This document shows positions 36,900 to 47,285 of a stretch of DNA of 64,000 nt, in pieces. This DNA is from Leptolyngbyaceae cyanobacterium RM1_1_2 (lineage in GTDB: Bacteria > Cyanobacteriota > Cyanobacteriia > Phormidesmidales > Phormidesmidaceae): assembly GCA_012032345.1 (NCBI GenBank), contig JAAUQI010000004.1, positions 62,001 to 126,000 of the forward strand, read 5' to 3'. The notes under the pieces are model-generated. The model saw only the letters and a program-made list of their open reading frames with translations, ran no database searches and was not told the DNA's origin. Position 1 is the first letter of the stretch. The number at the start of each line of letters is the position of its first letter. Made by a program: the position numbers and the translations under genes.

Positions 36900-37568
36900 T
36901 TATTCATCAAGATCAATTCCCAGGGATCGCAGCTTTTCCTGTAGCCTAGCTACCTGGGCCTCAGCCTCGGCTGCTCTGGCTTCCGCTTGTTGACGAGCGG
37001 TGGCTAGTTCTGCTGGCGGCAGCAGCTTCTCACCCGTATCTAGCCGATAAAAGCCGATTAGCTCTGCTTCAGCCTGTAGCCGTAGCTGTAAGACGCTGCT
37101 GCAGCTATGCGCGATCGCCTCATAGCCTTCTCCTTGCAGGCAGTAGCCCTGGAGCTGCACGTCTAGCCATTCCCCCTTGGGGTCAAAGAGCCAATATTCC
37201 TGCACGCCCATTTGGGCATATAGAACCCGCTTAAATTCTGTATCCTGGGATTTTGTGCTCTGGGACGTCATTTCAAAGATTACAGAGGGTACTTCGCCCT
37301 CTTGCCAGATCTTGTAGCTGTCCCGGCCTCCTGACTCGACGTTAAAAATCACCATCACATCGGGGGCTACTCGCAGTCGTGGAAACCCTTGGGCGTAGTA
37401 GAGAAACTGATTGGCTAAGACGGTGGCTCGTTGCCCTGCAAGATACTGCTTGAGGATTTCTAGTGTTACCAGCAGAGCGTAGAGGTGGGCAAACGTCTCG
37501 GCCACAGGTTTACCATCAGAACTGGGATAGACAACTGATGCCAGCTGATTGGAAGCAACACCCACCAT
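36900..37568 (-). CDS. Uma2 family protein with C-terminal coiled coil
   Basis: Encodes 222 aa. The nuclease-like Uma2 core includes YYAQGFPRLRVAPDVMVIFN, SVIFEMTSQSTKSQD, QMGVQEYWLFDPKGEW and QLQGYCLQGEGY. The last 40 residues (TARQQAEARAAEAEAQVARL) form a coiled coil ending with LRSLGIDLDE, a common tail of cyanobacterial Uma2 proteins. Function unknown. A second, truncated Uma2 gene lies upstream. Confidence 0.88.
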   Translation of the reverse strand: MVGVASNQLASVVYPSSDGKPVAETFAHLYALLVTLEILKQYLAGQRATVLANQFLYYAQGFPRLRVAPDVMVIFNVESGGRDSYKIWQEGEVPSVIFEMTSQSTKSQDTEFKRVLYAQMGVQEYWLFDPKGEWLDVQLQGYCLQGEGYEAIAHSCSSVLQLRLQAEAELIGFYRLDTGEKLLPPAELATARQQAEARAAEAEAQVARLQEKLRSLGIDLDE

Positions 37569-37649
37569 AGCTTTAGCGGCAATAAGGGTTTGGCCTCAAT
37601 CGTAGCGCTATTTTGCGGTCTGGCGCTGGTCAGGCAAACAGAATGACAA

Positions 37650-37895
37650 TTAACTGCTTTGATTGATTTGCTGCTCAAATTTTTCTAAAGCCTGATAGCT
37701 GCCGACCTGGTAAATAAGAGCGATCGCCCTTGGAATAAGCTCTTTCACAGGAATCTCAGGAAAATTAGGACTGCTCTCTGACTGCGTGTAATGTCCAGAG
37801 TTAAACAGATAGATTTTTAGCTCACCGCTGTTGTAAACCCATAGCTCTGGCACTGCGATCGCTGCATAAGCTGCCAGCAATGTTTTAGAAGTCAC
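37650..37895 (-). pseudogene. truncated Uma2 family gene (C-terminal part only)
   Basis: Only 81 codons remain, beginning TSKTLLAAYAAIAVPELWVYN, which corresponds to the middle of a Uma2 protein, and ending EKFEQQINQSS. The N-terminal half with the first catalytic residues is missing. Upstream of the break lie three copies of a palindromic repeat (37909-38030), so the truncation probably happened by insertion of or recombination at these repeats. Confidence 0.75.
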
Positions 37896-37908
37896 ATCGG
37901 TTTCGATG

Positions 37909-38030
37909 TTCGTAGTCAGTGCTTTAGCGCTGAGCTAGTAGTTAGTGCTTTAGCGCTGAGGCGCTTACTACGAACCTAGAAGTTGGAGTTGGTAACCGGT
38001 GCTTTAGCGCTGAAGCGCTTACTACGAACC
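37909..38030. repeat. interspersed palindromic repeat, three copies
   Basis: The core GTGCTTTAGCGCTGA occurs at 37919, 37945 and 37999. Copies two and three continue GCGCTTACTACGAACC, and the first is preceded by the inverse GTTCGTAGT. A full element thus reads as an imperfect palindrome of about 40 bp, similar to small non-autonomous repeat elements of cyanobacteria. It sits exactly at the truncated end of the Uma2 gene. Confidence 0.7.
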
Positions 38031-38090
38031 GCAAAAGCTAATGGTACTTGACATAGCGTAAGCTATTTACAGAGTATTTATGAGAGCTAC

Positions 38091-40151
38091 ATGACTCAGT
38101 ATTCTTTCAGAGAGAGGCTGACGGGCATCCTGGCAATCGTCTTCGCTACAGCGTTTGGCCCGACTGCACCTGCCTCAGCCCAGCTAGTTAACCCAGTTTT
38201 AGATACCTTACCTCGCCTGCCGGATGAAACCGTAGAGTGCGAGGTTTTAATTGTCGGCGGTGGCCTAGCGGGAACGGCGACCGCTTATGAAAGCCTGCTG
38301 GCAGGGCGTACCGTCTGCCTGACCGAAATCACCGACTGGGTGGGTGGACAGCTCACCTCTCAGGGCACTTCAGCCCTGGATGAAGCCAAGCGGCAGCGGC
38401 AGCTGCTGTTTTATTCTCGTGGCTATAAAGAACTGCGCGATCGCATTGAGCGATTTTATAAGATGCTAGATCCGGGAAGCTGCTGGGTCAGCGTTTCGTG
38501 CTTTATTCCTAAAGATGCCAACACTATTTTGTCGCGGCAGCTAGCCGACGCGGCTCGTCGCGGTCAGGGTAAGCTCAAGTGGTTTCCATCAGCTGTGGTC
38601 AAAGATCTTGACCTCAGTACGGACGGGCGCATGATTGAAAGCGCGATCGCCATTCAGCACAGCCCAACATCAGAATCAGTGCAGCTCAACGTCAATCCGC
38701 TCTCCTACGTCATAGAAGATGTCTATCGCTACGAAGACTCACCGCTTTTGAGCAAAAAGATTATTCAGTTTGTGCCGCAACGGGCTGAGTCATCTGGCCC
38801 TGCTGACTGGTATGTAGTCGAAGCTACTGAAACAGGTGAAGTGATCGTCTTAGCAGGTGTCCCCTGGCGGGTAGGGCTTGATCCGCGCTCTTACCTCAAC
38901 CCCTCTTCACCCGTTACCAGCCAGGATCCTTACTGCACTCAGGGGTTTACCTATACTTTTGCAATGGAGCAAACCCAGGAACCCCAGCCGCAGACCATGC
39001 CGCCCTACTACCCGCAGTATGAGCCGTACTTTAGCTACGAGCGCGATCGCGGTGCAGACTTTAACTATTTTGACTTTGTTTTTACCTATCGGCGGATCTG
39101 GAGTCCGCAACCCCGACCCAAAGCGCAGATTTTTGGGGTGGTAGTGCCTGAGCCAGGTGACATTTCCATGCAAAACTGGACCTGGGGCAACGACTACCGT
39201 CCCGGCACGGCTGTAGATAATTTAATCTATACTGAAGAGCAGCTAGAGGCACGAGGGCAGCTGGCACCGGGGGGCTGGCTAGGCGGGCTGCGCACTGATA
39301 CGCTGCGCCGAGGTGAAGAAAACGCCTACAGCTACTATTACTGGCTGGTAGAAGGCACTACAGATTCACAACTGGGTGAGGGCGTTAAGCAGCCACATCC
39401 CAACCATCGCTTTATTGCGGGTTTCGATGCGCCGATGGGTACGGCGCATGGCCTCTCTAAATATCCCTATATTCGAGAGGCGCGCCGCATTATTGGCCGA
39501 CCTGCTTACGGCTACGCGGACGGGTTTGCCATCAATGAAATTGACTTTTCCTGGGCGGACTTTCGGGCTGAGTACTACCAAAATCTGCCCCCGGATCTCT
39601 ATCAGGATCTCTGGCGAGCGCTATCAGGGCTGAATGCGATCGCGGTAATTGAGCAAAACCTTTCACCAGAGCAAATTGAGCGGCGATCGCGCTCACATAT
39701 CTACCCAGACTCAGTCGGGATTGCCCAGTACGCCATCGACTTTCACCCCTGCATGACGGCTTCCCCGCCTGAGGCCCCCGGCAATACAGAACGGGCCGGA
39801 GTGCGGCAGGCTCACGGACAGGCTTATCCGGCCCAAATTCCGCTGCGATCAATGATTCCTCAGAATATCGACAACCTCATAGTTGCTGGTAAAAGCATAG
39901 CCACTAGTACCATTGCCGCCGCCGCCTACCGGGTGCATTCTTTTGAGTGGTCCGTGGGCGCAGCAGCCGGAACAACCATTGACTTTGTCTTGGACGAAGG
40001 GGTTTTGCCCTACCAGCTAGTAGACGATCTGCCTCTACAGGAACCGCAGCTAGAGCGACTGCAGCAGCGACTTAACCAAAGCGGCAACCCGACTGCCTTT
40101 CCCAACACGTCAATATTTAACGAAAACTGGGAAGACTGGCGACCCTGGTAA
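38091..40151 (+). CDS. exported FAD-dependent oxidoreductase (PF12831-like)
   Basis: Encodes 686 aa with a signal peptide (LTGILAIVFATAFGPTAPASA). The FAD-binding motif is VLIVGGGLAGTATAYESLLAG at the start of the mature protein, and EITDWVGGQLTSQGTSALD follows. The C-terminal [20 protein letters not shown] with a GTT segment closes the FAD fold. Such FAD_oxidored proteins occur widely in cyanobacteria and act on unknown substrates outside the cytoplasmic membrane. The gene is isolated and converges with glgC. Confidence 0.9.
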   Translation: MTQYSFRERLTGILAIVFATAFGPTAPASAQLVNPVLDTLPRLPDETVECEVLIVGGGLAGTATAYESLLAGRTVCLTEITDWVGGQLTSQGTSALDEAKRQRQLLFYSRGYKELRDRIERFYKMLDPGSCWVSVSCFIPKDANTILSRQLADAARRGQGKLKWFPSAVVKDLDLSTDGRMIESAIAIQHSPTSESVQLNVNPLSYVIEDVYRYEDSPLLSKKIIQFVPQRAESSGPADWYVVEATETGEVIVLAGVPWRVGLDPRSYLNPSSPVTSQDPYCTQGFTYTFAMEQTQEPQPQTMPPYYPQYEPYFSYERDRGADFNYFDFVFTYRRIWSPQPRPKAQIFGVVVPEPGDISMQNWTWGNDYRPGTAVDNLIYTEEQLEARGQLAPGGWLGGLRTDTLRRGEENAYSYYYWLVEGTTDSQLGEGVKQPHPNHRFIAGFDAPMGTAHGLSKYPYIREARRIIGRPAYGYADGFAINEIDFSWADFRAEYYQNLPPDLYQDLWRALSGLNAIAVIEQNLSPEQIERRSRSHIYPDSVGIAQYAIDFHPCMTASPPEAPGNTERAGVRQAHGQAYPAQIPLRSMIPQNIDNLIVAGKSIATSTIAAAAYRVHSFEWSVGAAAGTTIDFVLDEGVLPYQLVDDLPLQEPQLERLQQRLNQSGNPTAFPNTSIFNENWEDWRPW

Positions 40152-40173
40152 AAACGACTGGGAATTTCCTAAG

Positions 40174-40213
40174 GGGGCGGTGTAGCTTCGCTGTGACCCG
40201 TGCTAGCCGCCCC
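40174..40213. terminator. possible bidirectional terminator between convergent genes
   Basis: GGGGCGG (40174-40180) pairs with CCGCCCC (40207-40213). It lies between the convergent oxidoreductase and glgC genes. No long T run follows, so activity is uncertain. Confidence 0.35.
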
Positions 40214-40238
40214 TGCCAGAGAGCATGACAAAAAGTAG

Positions 40239-41528
40239 TTAAATAATCATGCCGTCGGGAATAACCGCATTTTTCAGCACGACTACAATGCCGCTGCGGA
40301 TATAAAAGCCCAAATCTTCTCGCTCCGCTTCTTCAACACTTTCTTTGTTCACGATTTGCACATTGCGACCGACGCGGGCGTTCTTATCAATAATCGCTCT
40401 GCGCAGAATTGTGCCTTCACCAATACCCATTGGAATTTTGCCGCGTGTGAGATGCTGGCTACTTTCAGACATAGGTTCGTAAAAATCGGCGCCCATCAGC
40501 AAAGAGTTTTCTATCACGCAGTCAGAACTAATTCGCTGGCGCAGACCAATCACAGAGTGATCTACCCGGCAGTTCTTCAAAATGCAGCCTTCCCCAAGAA
40601 TTGACTCAGTGACGTGGCAGTCTAATAGCTTACTGGGGGGCAGGTAGCGCGATCGCGTATAGATCGGCGCATCTTCGCTGTAGAAACTAAAGGCAGGCTG
40701 AGGCTGGTGCGTCAGGGCTAGATTGGCTTCATAAAAGGCTTCAATAGTTCCAATGTCTTCCCAATAGCCGTCAAACAAATAGGCTTGAACGTTGTAGTCT
40801 TTGGCAGAATTGGGAATGATCTCTTTGCCAAAGTCGGTCTGATCCATAGAGCGCTTCAGCAAATCAATCAGCACCTGCTTCTTAAAGACATAAATTCCCA
40901 TCGAAGCAATGTAGGGCTGCTCTTTGGCCTGCTCTGGGGTCAGCCCCAAGGTAGAGGTATCTACCTGCATCTGCTTAAGAGCATCCCCTTTGGGTTTTTC
41001 GGAAAAATCAACTATTCTCCCGGTGGAGTCGATTTTCATTAGACCAAAGCTAGAGGCTAGCTTCTCGCCGATAGGCACGACCGAAAGAGTGACATCTGCG
41101 TTGGTGCTGCGGTGGCGCTCAATAAAGAGGCGGTAGTCCATGCGGTAGAGGTGATCGCCAGAGAGAATCAGGTATTCATCTACATCCCAGGCTTCAAACA
41201 TCCACAGGTACTTGCGGACTGCATCGGCAGTTCCCTGAAACCAACCCGGATTTTCCGGTGTTTGCTGTGCGGCTAACACCTCTACAAAGCCATCGCTAAA
41301 TTGAGAAAAATTATAGGCCCTGGCAATATGCCGATTCAGCGACGCCGAATTGAACTGGGTCAAAACGTAAATTTTGAGAATTTCCGAGTTAATACAGTTG
41401 CTAACTGGAATGTCAATCAGGCGGTATTTGCCCGCTAGAGAAACAGCAGGCTTGGCCCGATATTTTGTCAGGGGATAAAGGCGGGTGCCGGCACCTCCAC
41501 CCAGAATGATTGATAATACTCTTTTCAC
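40239..41528 (-). CDS. glgC: glucose-1-phosphate adenylyltransferase (ADP-glucose pyrophosphorylase)
   Basis: Encodes 429 aa, the usual cyanobacterial length. It starts [20 protein letters not shown] with the nucleotide-binding loop, has [34 protein letters not shown] and [11 protein letters not shown], and ends in a left-handed beta-helix ([20 protein letters not shown] and following). The C-terminal [17 protein letters not shown] is characteristic. The enzyme makes ADP-glucose for glycogen synthesis; in cyanobacteria it is activated by 3-phosphoglycerate and inhibited by phosphate. Confidence 0.97.
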   Translation of the reverse strand: MKRVLSIILGGGAGTRLYPLTKYRAKPAVSLAGKYRLIDIPVSNCINSEILKIYVLTQFNSASLNRHIARAYNFSQFSDGFVEVLAAQQTPENPGWFQGTADAVRKYLWMFEAWDVDEYLILSGDHLYRMDYRLFIERHRSTNADVTLSVVPIGEKLASSFGLMKIDSTGRIVDFSEKPKGDALKQMQVDTSTLGLTPEQAKEQPYIASMGIYVFKKQVLIDLLKRSMDQTDFGKEIIPNSAKDYNVQAYLFDGYWEDIGTIEAFYEANLALTHQPQPAFSFYSEDAPIYTRSRYLPPSKLLDCHVTESILGEGCILKNCRVDHSVIGLRQRISSDCVIENSLLMGADFYEPMSESSQHLTRGKIPMGIGEGTILRRAIIDKNARVGRNVQIVNKESVEEAEREDLGFYIRSGIVVVLKNAVIPDGMII

Positions 41529-41684
41529 AAAAAACCTCTTAGACTGCCAGTCTTATCCCGACCCATTCATCTTAAGTGTGAAGCTGGGAGCGCTAGTTTG
41601 CAAGGGGTATTGGATATAAATCTTGAGAGGTATTTTGGATGTTATTTAGATCACCCTTGAAGCTGTCTCTACTGCCTGCCAGTT

Positions 41685-41705
41685 TCTACTCTCTACTCTC
41701 TACTC
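41685..41705. repeat. heptanucleotide tandem repeat (TCTACTC)3
   Basis: Three exact copies of TCTACTC between the serine hydrolase and glgC, a typical cyanobacterial STRR-type repeat. Confidence 0.75.
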
Positions 41706-41749
41706 TATTCTGTCAGGCATTCATTTGTACTGCTTTATACTACAAAGGG

Positions 41750-43093
41750 CTAAGTACGCTGCTCAACTGGCACCAGGTGATTCTCTTGCAGAATATGCTG
41801 AATCACTGCTTTGATGGTGTCTCGCAAAGCCCGCTGATTGGCACTGTGGTCAATTGTGACGGTCATAACGTAGCGCTGATCGTCAACTTTGAAGGCTAAA
41901 GCAGTGCCGATGACTTTAGAGTTTTGCCCTAATTTTTCACCGATCCAGTGAACTCGCTTATTCTTGAGTTCATTGATGGCCGCGTAGCCAAACTCCCAGT
42001 CATACTGGCCGACCAGCGCGTCTAGAATTTCTTCGTCGCCAGGGTGCTGAAACAGATATACCTGCCGCATCATCTCTGTCAGCTCATTGGAGGTCATGCG
42101 GTTAGGAATAGAGCCAGCATTAGACGGGTAAGTGGAATCGCCGACGAGTTTGTAATCTACAAAAGTAGTCTTGAAGCCGCGATCGCGGAAGGTTTGATTA
42201 ATGGTGTCGCGTCCGATGTAGTCAATTAGCTGGTTGGTGGCAATGTTGTTGCTCTCTTTAATCATGCGAGCCATTACTTCTCGCAGTGTGTACTCGTGAT
42301 CGACGAAAATTTTAGCTCCGTCGGCGTTTTCGGTAAAGTTACTAGGCTCAATATAGATTTTTGTCTCTAGGTCAATATTTTCTTTACTGACTTTCTCCAT
42401 CAGCGCCACCGCAATCGGCAGCTTGATCAAACTGGCAGGACTCGCCGGCGGCGCGTCTCCTTGAAAATCTCGACACTCACCCGATACATGACAGAGGCTA
42501 ATGCGAATGGCTCCTGGCCGTCCTGTGGCTGCGGCGATCTCTTTGAGAAATCCTGACTCAGCTCGATCCACCTGCGCCGAGACAATCTGTACAATTTGCC
42601 GATATTCTTCAGCTTTATTTACGGCCTGCTCAGCCATTACAGAATCTTCTGGAACGTCCTCCAGCCGAGCGATCGCGGCCTGCCAGAGAAATTCTTCCTG
42701 CTGTAGTGCCTGCCGAGATGCCTGAGCGCTTTGCCGGGTGTGGATTGCCTGTTCAGCCAGTTCAATGGCTCTGCGATAGTCTGCTTCGGCCTTTTCTTCT
42801 GAGCGGATGCGGCGAGAAACCCGCTGGGTTAGCTGAGCGATCGCTACGTAGGGAGACAGTGCCCCAGTGTCTTGAGGTCGCTGTAGCTTGGGTAAAGCCG
42901 CTAGCTCTACACTCAGACGATCGCGCAGGCTATAGAGCTGTTCTAAAGAATCTGCCTGCTTGATCCGCTCTAACAGTGGATGAGATGACAGTTCGTTGGG
43001 CGCTAACGCCATAGAGGTGCGTAGCGTCACTATACCGATGGTCAGCGCCACGGTATTGGCAATTACCGCTATTGAAAACCAGGCAGCCCGCAT
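41750..43093 (-). CDS. exported serine hydrolase (class A beta-lactamase/PBP-like)
   Basis: Encodes 447 aa. An N-terminal membrane anchor or signal (AWFSIAVIANTVALTIGIVT) is followed by a helical, coiled-coil region of about 150 aa and then a class A beta-lactamase-like domain: PASLIKLPIAVAL with the S-x-x-K pair, KESNNIATNQLI with SxN, and GEKLG near the C terminus in the position of the KTG-type motif. Such proteins are found in many cyanobacteria; they may act on peptidoglycan rather than on antibiotics. Beta-lactam resistance is not implied. Confidence 0.87.
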   Translation of the reverse strand: MRAAWFSIAVIANTVALTIGIVTLRTSMALAPNELSSHPLLERIKQADSLEQLYSLRDRLSVELAALPKLQRPQDTGALSPYVAIAQLTQRVSRRIRSEEKAEADYRRAIELAEQAIHTRQSAQASRQALQQEEFLWQAAIARLEDVPEDSVMAEQAVNKAEEYRQIVQIVSAQVDRAESGFLKEIAAATGRPGAIRISLCHVSGECRDFQGDAPPASPASLIKLPIAVALMEKVSKENIDLETKIYIEPSNFTENADGAKIFVDHEYTLREVMARMIKESNNIATNQLIDYIGRDTINQTFRDRGFKTTFVDYKLVGDSTYPSNAGSIPNRMTSNELTEMMRQVYLFQHPGDEEILDALVGQYDWEFGYAAINELKNKRVHWIGEKLGQNSKVIGTALAFKVDDQRYVMTVTIDHSANQRALRDTIKAVIQHILQENHLVPVEQRT

Positions 43094-43377
43094 ACACTAC
43101 CTCAACACCCCAAAAGAACAGTAATAAAACTTAAGCTTGACTTTACACTAAACCTTCAAGATTAGATCACGATGTTTAGACGGATACGAAATTATGAATC
43201 TATCTAAACCACATTTCAAGTTCTCACGTTCAGGCATACTTGACTAGTTTTATCAGTTATAGCCAGTAGCGCCTAGAGTCTGAGCTTGTGTAGAGGATTA
43301 GACTGCCATTTCCTTTACAGGCTCCCTATACTAATAGTCTGTAGGTCATGCCTGCTAAGTCTAGTCGAGGAGATTGC

Positions 43378-44838
43378 ATGTCATCTATCCGCGAGTTGCA
43401 TCAACAGCTCACGAGTAAAGAGCGCTCTGCCGTTGAAATTACCCAGTTCTATTTAGAGCGGCTGCAGGCTCTAGAGCCGAGGCTGCACAGCTTTCTGCTA
43501 GTGACTGCAGAAGCGGCATTGGCACAGGCTCAGCAGGTGGATGCCAAAATTGCAGCCGGTGAGGCAGTGGGCCTTTTAGCAGGTATTCCCATTGGGCTAA
43601 AAGACAACCTCTGCACCAAAGGCATCCGAACTACCTGCGGGTCTAAAATCTTAGAGAATTTCGTGCCGCCCTACGAGTCAACGGTGACGCAGCGCTTAGC
43701 TACCGCTGGAGCAATTTGCCTGGGCAAGACCAACTTGGACGAATTTGCTATGGGCAGCTCTACCGAAAATTCTGCCTATCAGACTACGGCAAATCCCTGG
43801 GATCTTGAGCGCGTTCCTGGCGGCTCTTCCGGGGGGTCGGCGGCGGCAGTGGCGGCGCAGCAGTGTGCAGTGGCCCTTGGCTCAGATACGGGTGGCTCAA
43901 TTCGTCAGCCGGCCTCTTTCTGCGGTGTCGTGGGCATGAAGCCTACCTACGGTCTGGTCTCTCGCTACGGGCTAGTCGCCTTTGCCTCCTCGCTGGATCA
44001 GATTGGCCCTTTAGGCCGCAGCGTAGAAGACGTGGCTATTTTGCTACAGGCGATCGCAGGTTATGACCCCAAAGATTCGACCAGCCTCAAGGTTGAGATT
44101 CCCAACTACGTCAAAGCGCTGAAGCCGACTCTGAACCGTCGCAATCGCCGCCGCATCGGGGTCATTAAAGAAACCTTTGGCAGTGGACTCGATCCGGTAG
44201 TTGAGGCCGCTGTTAAAAAAGCGATCGAGCAGCTCCAGGAACTCGGGGCCGAAATTCAGGTGATCTCCTGTCCGCAGTTTCGCTACGGATTGCCTACTTA
44301 CTACATTATTGCCCCCTCTGAAGCCTCTTCTAATCTGGCCCGCTATGACGGCGTCAAATACGGTCTGCGCTCAGACGACACCAGCCTAATGTCGATGTAC
44401 ACCAAAACCCGAGCTGAAGGCTTTGGCAGTGAGGTCAAGCGTCGCATCATGATTGGCACTTATGCCCTATCTGCCGGCTACTACGATGCTTATTATCTCA
44501 AAGCCCAAAAGGTTAGAACCTTGATTAAACAGGATTTTGAGAAAGCTTTTAGTCAGGTAGACGTGCTGGTTTGTCCGACTTCACCCCTGACGGCATTCAA
44601 GGCGGGTGAAAAGACCGCTGATCCCCTGAGCATGTACCTAACCGATTTAATGACAATTCCGGTGAATCTAGCCGGACTGCCGGGGCTGAGCATTCCCTGT
44701 GGCTTTGACCAGCAGGGAATGCCGATCGGCTTGCAGATGATCAGTAATGTACTCAGGGAAGACCTGCTGTTTGAGGTGGCCTATGCCTATGAGCAGTCTA
44801 CCGAGTGGCATAAAACCAGCCCGAAGCTAGACTTTTAA
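43378..44838 (+). CDS. gatA: aspartyl/glutamyl-tRNA(Asn/Gln) amidotransferase subunit A
   Basis: Encodes 486 aa from ATG 43378 ([20 protein letters not shown]), which has GAGGAG 6 nt upstream; ATG 43348 lacks such a site and adds ten non-family residues. The amidase catalytic triad is visible: Lys in [11 protein letters not shown], cis-Ser and Ser in GGSSGGSAA and [13 protein letters not shown]. With GatB and GatC it converts misacylated Glu-tRNA(Gln) to Gln-tRNA(Gln). The next gene follows after 2 bp. Confidence 0.97.
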   Translation: MSSIRELHQQLTSKERSAVEITQFYLERLQALEPRLHSFLLVTAEAALAQAQQVDAKIAAGEAVGLLAGIPIGLKDNLCTKGIRTTCGSKILENFVPPYESTVTQRLATAGAICLGKTNLDEFAMGSSTENSAYQTTANPWDLERVPGGSSGGSAAAVAAQQCAVALGSDTGGSIRQPASFCGVVGMKPTYGLVSRYGLVAFASSLDQIGPLGRSVEDVAILLQAIAGYDPKDSTSLKVEIPNYVKALKPTLNRRNRRRIGVIKETFGSGLDPVVEAAVKKAIEQLQELGAEIQVISCPQFRYGLPTYYIIAPSEASSNLARYDGVKYGLRSDDTSLMSMYTKTRAEGFGSEVKRRIMIGTYALSAGYYDAYYLKAQKVRTLIKQDFEKAFSQVDVLVCPTSPLTAFKAGEKTADPLSMYLTDLMTIPVNLAGLPGLSIPCGFDQQGMPIGLQMISNVLREDLLFEVAYAYEQSTEWHKTSPKLDF

Positions 44839-44840
44839 GC

Positions 44841-45710
44841 GTGACTATCAGCTGGCGAATGATTCTAACTAGCCTGGGTATTGGTGCGATCGCCTATGGG
44901 GCAGCCGCGACCTTTTTGTGGTGGCGACAGTCGCACTATTTGTTTTTTCCGGTGAAAGCGCTAGCCGAAACGCCTGCGACAATCAACACACCCTTTGAAG
45001 AGGTTTGGCTGTCGGTTGAAGACAAAGATGCCAGCAGCAAAGACCTCTATGGTTGGTGGCTACCAACTCAAGCGCCTGCACCCCTGGGTACGCTGATTTA
45101 TCTGCATGGCAATGGGGAGAATATCAGCGCCAATCTAGGCTTGGCCTATCGGTTTCAGCGCCTAGGCTTTTCGGTGTTTTTGTTTGACTATCGGGGCTAC
45201 GGGCTGAGCCAGGGGCCGTTTCCCAACGAGCAGCGGCTCTATCAGGATGCCAATACGGCCTGGCAGTATGTAACCCAGACTCGGCAGGTACCGCCTGAGC
45301 AAGTTTACCTGTTTGGCCATTCCCTCGGCGGGGCGATCGCAGTTGAGCTAGCCACCGAGCAGCCCCAAGCCGCTGGCCTGATTGTGCAAAGCTCATTCAC
45401 CTCGGTGCCAGAGATGGCCCAGCGTACCTTTTACGCCAGACTATTTCCGGTGGGCCTGTTACTCAACCAGCGCTTTGACTCACTCAGCAAAGTTGCCGAT
45501 TTACAGATGCCTGTTTTCTTTATTCACGGTCTGGCAGATGTCAGTGTGCCCCCCGATATGAGCCAGAGCCTCTATCAGCAAGCAGCCGAACCCAAGCAGA
45601 TCTGGTTAGTTCCAGAGGCCAGACACAACAATGTGGCTGAAGTATCCGGTAAGGCGTATGAGCAAAGAATTCGGCAGTTCATAGAAAACAGTGGATTGCA
45701 AGCTAAGTAG
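44841..45710 (+). CDS. alpha/beta hydrolase (BEM46/DUF-type)
   Basis: Encodes 289 aa from GTG 44841. An N-terminal membrane anchor (LTSLGIGAIAYGAAATFLWW) is followed by an alpha/beta-hydrolase fold with the oxyanion segment IYLHGNGEN, FLFDYRGYGLS, the nucleophile elbow FGHSLGG, the acid in FIHGLADVSVP and the His in EARHNN. Membrane-anchored hydrolases of this group are common and their substrates unknown. It starts 2 bp after gatA, so it is translated from the same transcript. Confidence 0.9.
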   Translation: MTISWRMILTSLGIGAIAYGAAATFLWWRQSHYLFFPVKALAETPATINTPFEEVWLSVEDKDASSKDLYGWWLPTQAPAPLGTLIYLHGNGENISANLGLAYRFQRLGFSVFLFDYRGYGLSQGPFPNEQRLYQDANTAWQYVTQTRQVPPEQVYLFGHSLGGAIAVELATEQPQAAGLIVQSSFTSVPEMAQRTFYARLFPVGLLLNQRFDSLSKVADLQMPVFFIHGLADVSVPPDMSQSLYQQAAEPKQIWLVPEARHNNVAEVSGKAYEQRIRQFIENSGLQAK

Positions 45711-45890
45711 CTGGGCCTAATTAAATGTCAAATCGGTCGCTGATTGAGCGGAGTCGAAATCAGCTAGATTGCTCTTCTAGCCCTAGCCGGAAGTTGAGGG
45801 TTGAGCAAAATCGAAACCCGTCTGTAAAATTATTGTGTTCGCATACTTAGCAGATTTTCACCTGATGTCGAGCCAATGCAGAAATAGCTG

Positions 45891-46196
45891 CTAGAGCGGG
45901 CCTTCTATCTGAGCATTTAGCCCATACACCTGGCGGCTTCCGGCTAGGGCTACCAGGGTTACCTGCCGCTCGTCTCCTGGCTCAAACCGCACGGCTGTGC
46001 CAGCGGGGATATCTAGACGCAGACCTCTGGCCTGTTCTCGATCAAAAGCAAGGGCGGCGTTGACCTCATAAAAGTGAAAGTGAGAACCCACCTGAATCGG
46101 GCGATCGCCCGTGTTAGCTACCGTTAGCGTCACCGTTTCTTGCCCCGCGTTCAGCTCAATTTCACCGATCTCTACTAGCAGTTCACCTGGAATCAT
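45891..46196 (-). CDS. ureB: urease subunit beta
   Basis: Encodes 101 aa: [40 protein letters not shown] and [20 protein letters not shown] are hallmark UreB sequences, and length is normal. UreB is a structural subunit of the nickel enzyme urease with UreA and UreC. Its ATG overlaps the stop of the S41 peptidase gene by one base (TAATG), so the two are translationally coupled. No ureC follows; the 180 bp downstream hold no gene and the next gene converges. The catalytic subunit must be elsewhere, as is known for other cyanobacteria with scattered urease genes. Confidence 0.96.
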   Translation of the reverse strand: MIPGELLVEIGEIELNAGQETVTLTVANTGDRPIQVGSHFHFYEVNAALAFDREQARGLRLDIPAGTAVRFEPGDERQVTLVALAGSRQVYGLNAQIEGPL

Positions 46197-47278
46197 TAGC
46201 GACCTCCCAACTGACTAATTAAATTTTGGCGCTGTTCGTTCAGCGCCTTCTCTACCTGATAAAGCGACTGCTGTAATTCTCGTCCGTAGCTACCTGGGGG
46301 CTGAGCCTCTAGTAGCTTTTGCAGGGCAATCAGATGGGCCGTTGTGCAGGCCAGCTCACTGGGTACTTTGACGTTGGGCAAAATGCCGCTGCCTTCCCAG
46401 TTTGTCTCAGTCACCGGATTGATGGCGCGACCTGTGGGCACAAAGAGCCAGAAGTGGTCATTCAGACGCTTACCCCCGCCTGGATTAGCTCCGCCGCGTG
46501 TGGTTTCACCTACGATAGTAATTCGCCTGAGAGCTTTGAGGTTGTAGGCAAATTCTTCTGCGGCTGAGAAAGTTTCCTGGCTAGTGAGGACGTAGACGGG
46601 CTTTTCCAAATAGCGATTGCCGGGCAAGTAGGGAATTGTCCACCACTGCTGGGTTTTGTCGTCTTCGCGCCAGTATAGATCGTTGAGGTGAATTGGCGGA
46701 TAGGCTGGCAGCAAATAGCTACACAGCAGCGCCACCATCGCCGGAGAGCCACCGCTGTTGTGGCGAATGTCAATAATCAAGGCGCTGGTATGGGCCAAAA
46801 AATTCATCGCGGCGATCGCAGTTTCTCCCGCAAACTCCGGCGGCTCAAAGCCATAGAGTTCCAAATAGCCGACATTGCCAGAAAGCCGTTCTACCCGGTT
46901 AAAGTCAAAGTTGCGCAGGCTGCTGACTTGGCGCTGCTGGCCTAGCTCTGCCGGGGTAGGTGCGCTATGGGGTTCTATCTGGGGCAGCGGCTCAGGGCTG
47001 TAGTAGAGTCGCAGGTTGCGATCGCCGCTGATGGTCTGGAGCTGGGCTGTGAGCAGTTCAGCCAGCTGAGCCGCACTTTTGACCTCGCTGTAGCCATCTG
47101 TCTGCAAGCGATCGCGGATGGACTGCTGTAGAGTCTCTGCCGTCTCTACCCGCACATAGGCGTCTAGCTTGCTAAGAACACCCTCTAGCACCTCACGGCG
47201 CATATCTGCTGTTAAAGGCATGTCGCCCCCCGAAGGTATATCAGGTGGCATATTAGAGGCTGAAGAGGAATCACTCAT
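46196..47278 (-). CDS. S41 family peptidase located between ureA and ureB
   Basis: Encodes 360 aa from ATG 47278; a TTG at 47281 is less likely. There is no signal peptide. The N-terminal helical part resembles the interphotoreceptor retinoid-binding-type domain, and the S41 core contains [42 protein letters not shown] with the catalytic Ser, and [20 protein letters not shown]. It begins 7 nt after ureA and overlaps ureB, so it is a true member of the urease operon. A role in urease function or maturation is not known; co-transcription by chance remains possible. Confidence 0.92.
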   Translation of the reverse strand: MSDSSSASNMPPDIPSGGDMPLTADMRREVLEGVLSKLDAYVRVETAETLQQSIRDRLQTDGYSEVKSAAQLAELLTAQLQTISGDRNLRLYYSPEPLPQIEPHSAPTPAELGQQRQVSSLRNFDFNRVERLSGNVGYLELYGFEPPEFAGETAIAAMNFLAHTSALIIDIRHNSGGSPAMVALLCSYLLPAYPPIHLNDLYWREDDKTQQWWTIPYLPGNRYLEKPVYVLTSQETFSAAEEFAYNLKALRRITIVGETTRGGANPGGGKRLNDHFWLFVPTGRAINPVTETNWEGSGILPNVKVPSELACTTAHLIALQKLLEAQPPGSYGRELQQSLYQVEKALNEQRQNLISQLGGR

Positions 47279-47285
47279 CAAGGTC

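Noticed and set aside
37919-38030. Repeated 32-bp units that could be CRISPR repeats
   Set aside because: Spacing is irregular (26 and 54 bp), one copy is partial and inverted, and the unit is itself a long palindrome typical of interspersed elements.
41750-43093. Calling the serine hydrolase an antibiotic resistance beta-lactamase
   Set aside because: It has a long helical N-terminal region and belongs to a housekeeping-type group; the sequence gives no evidence of resistance.
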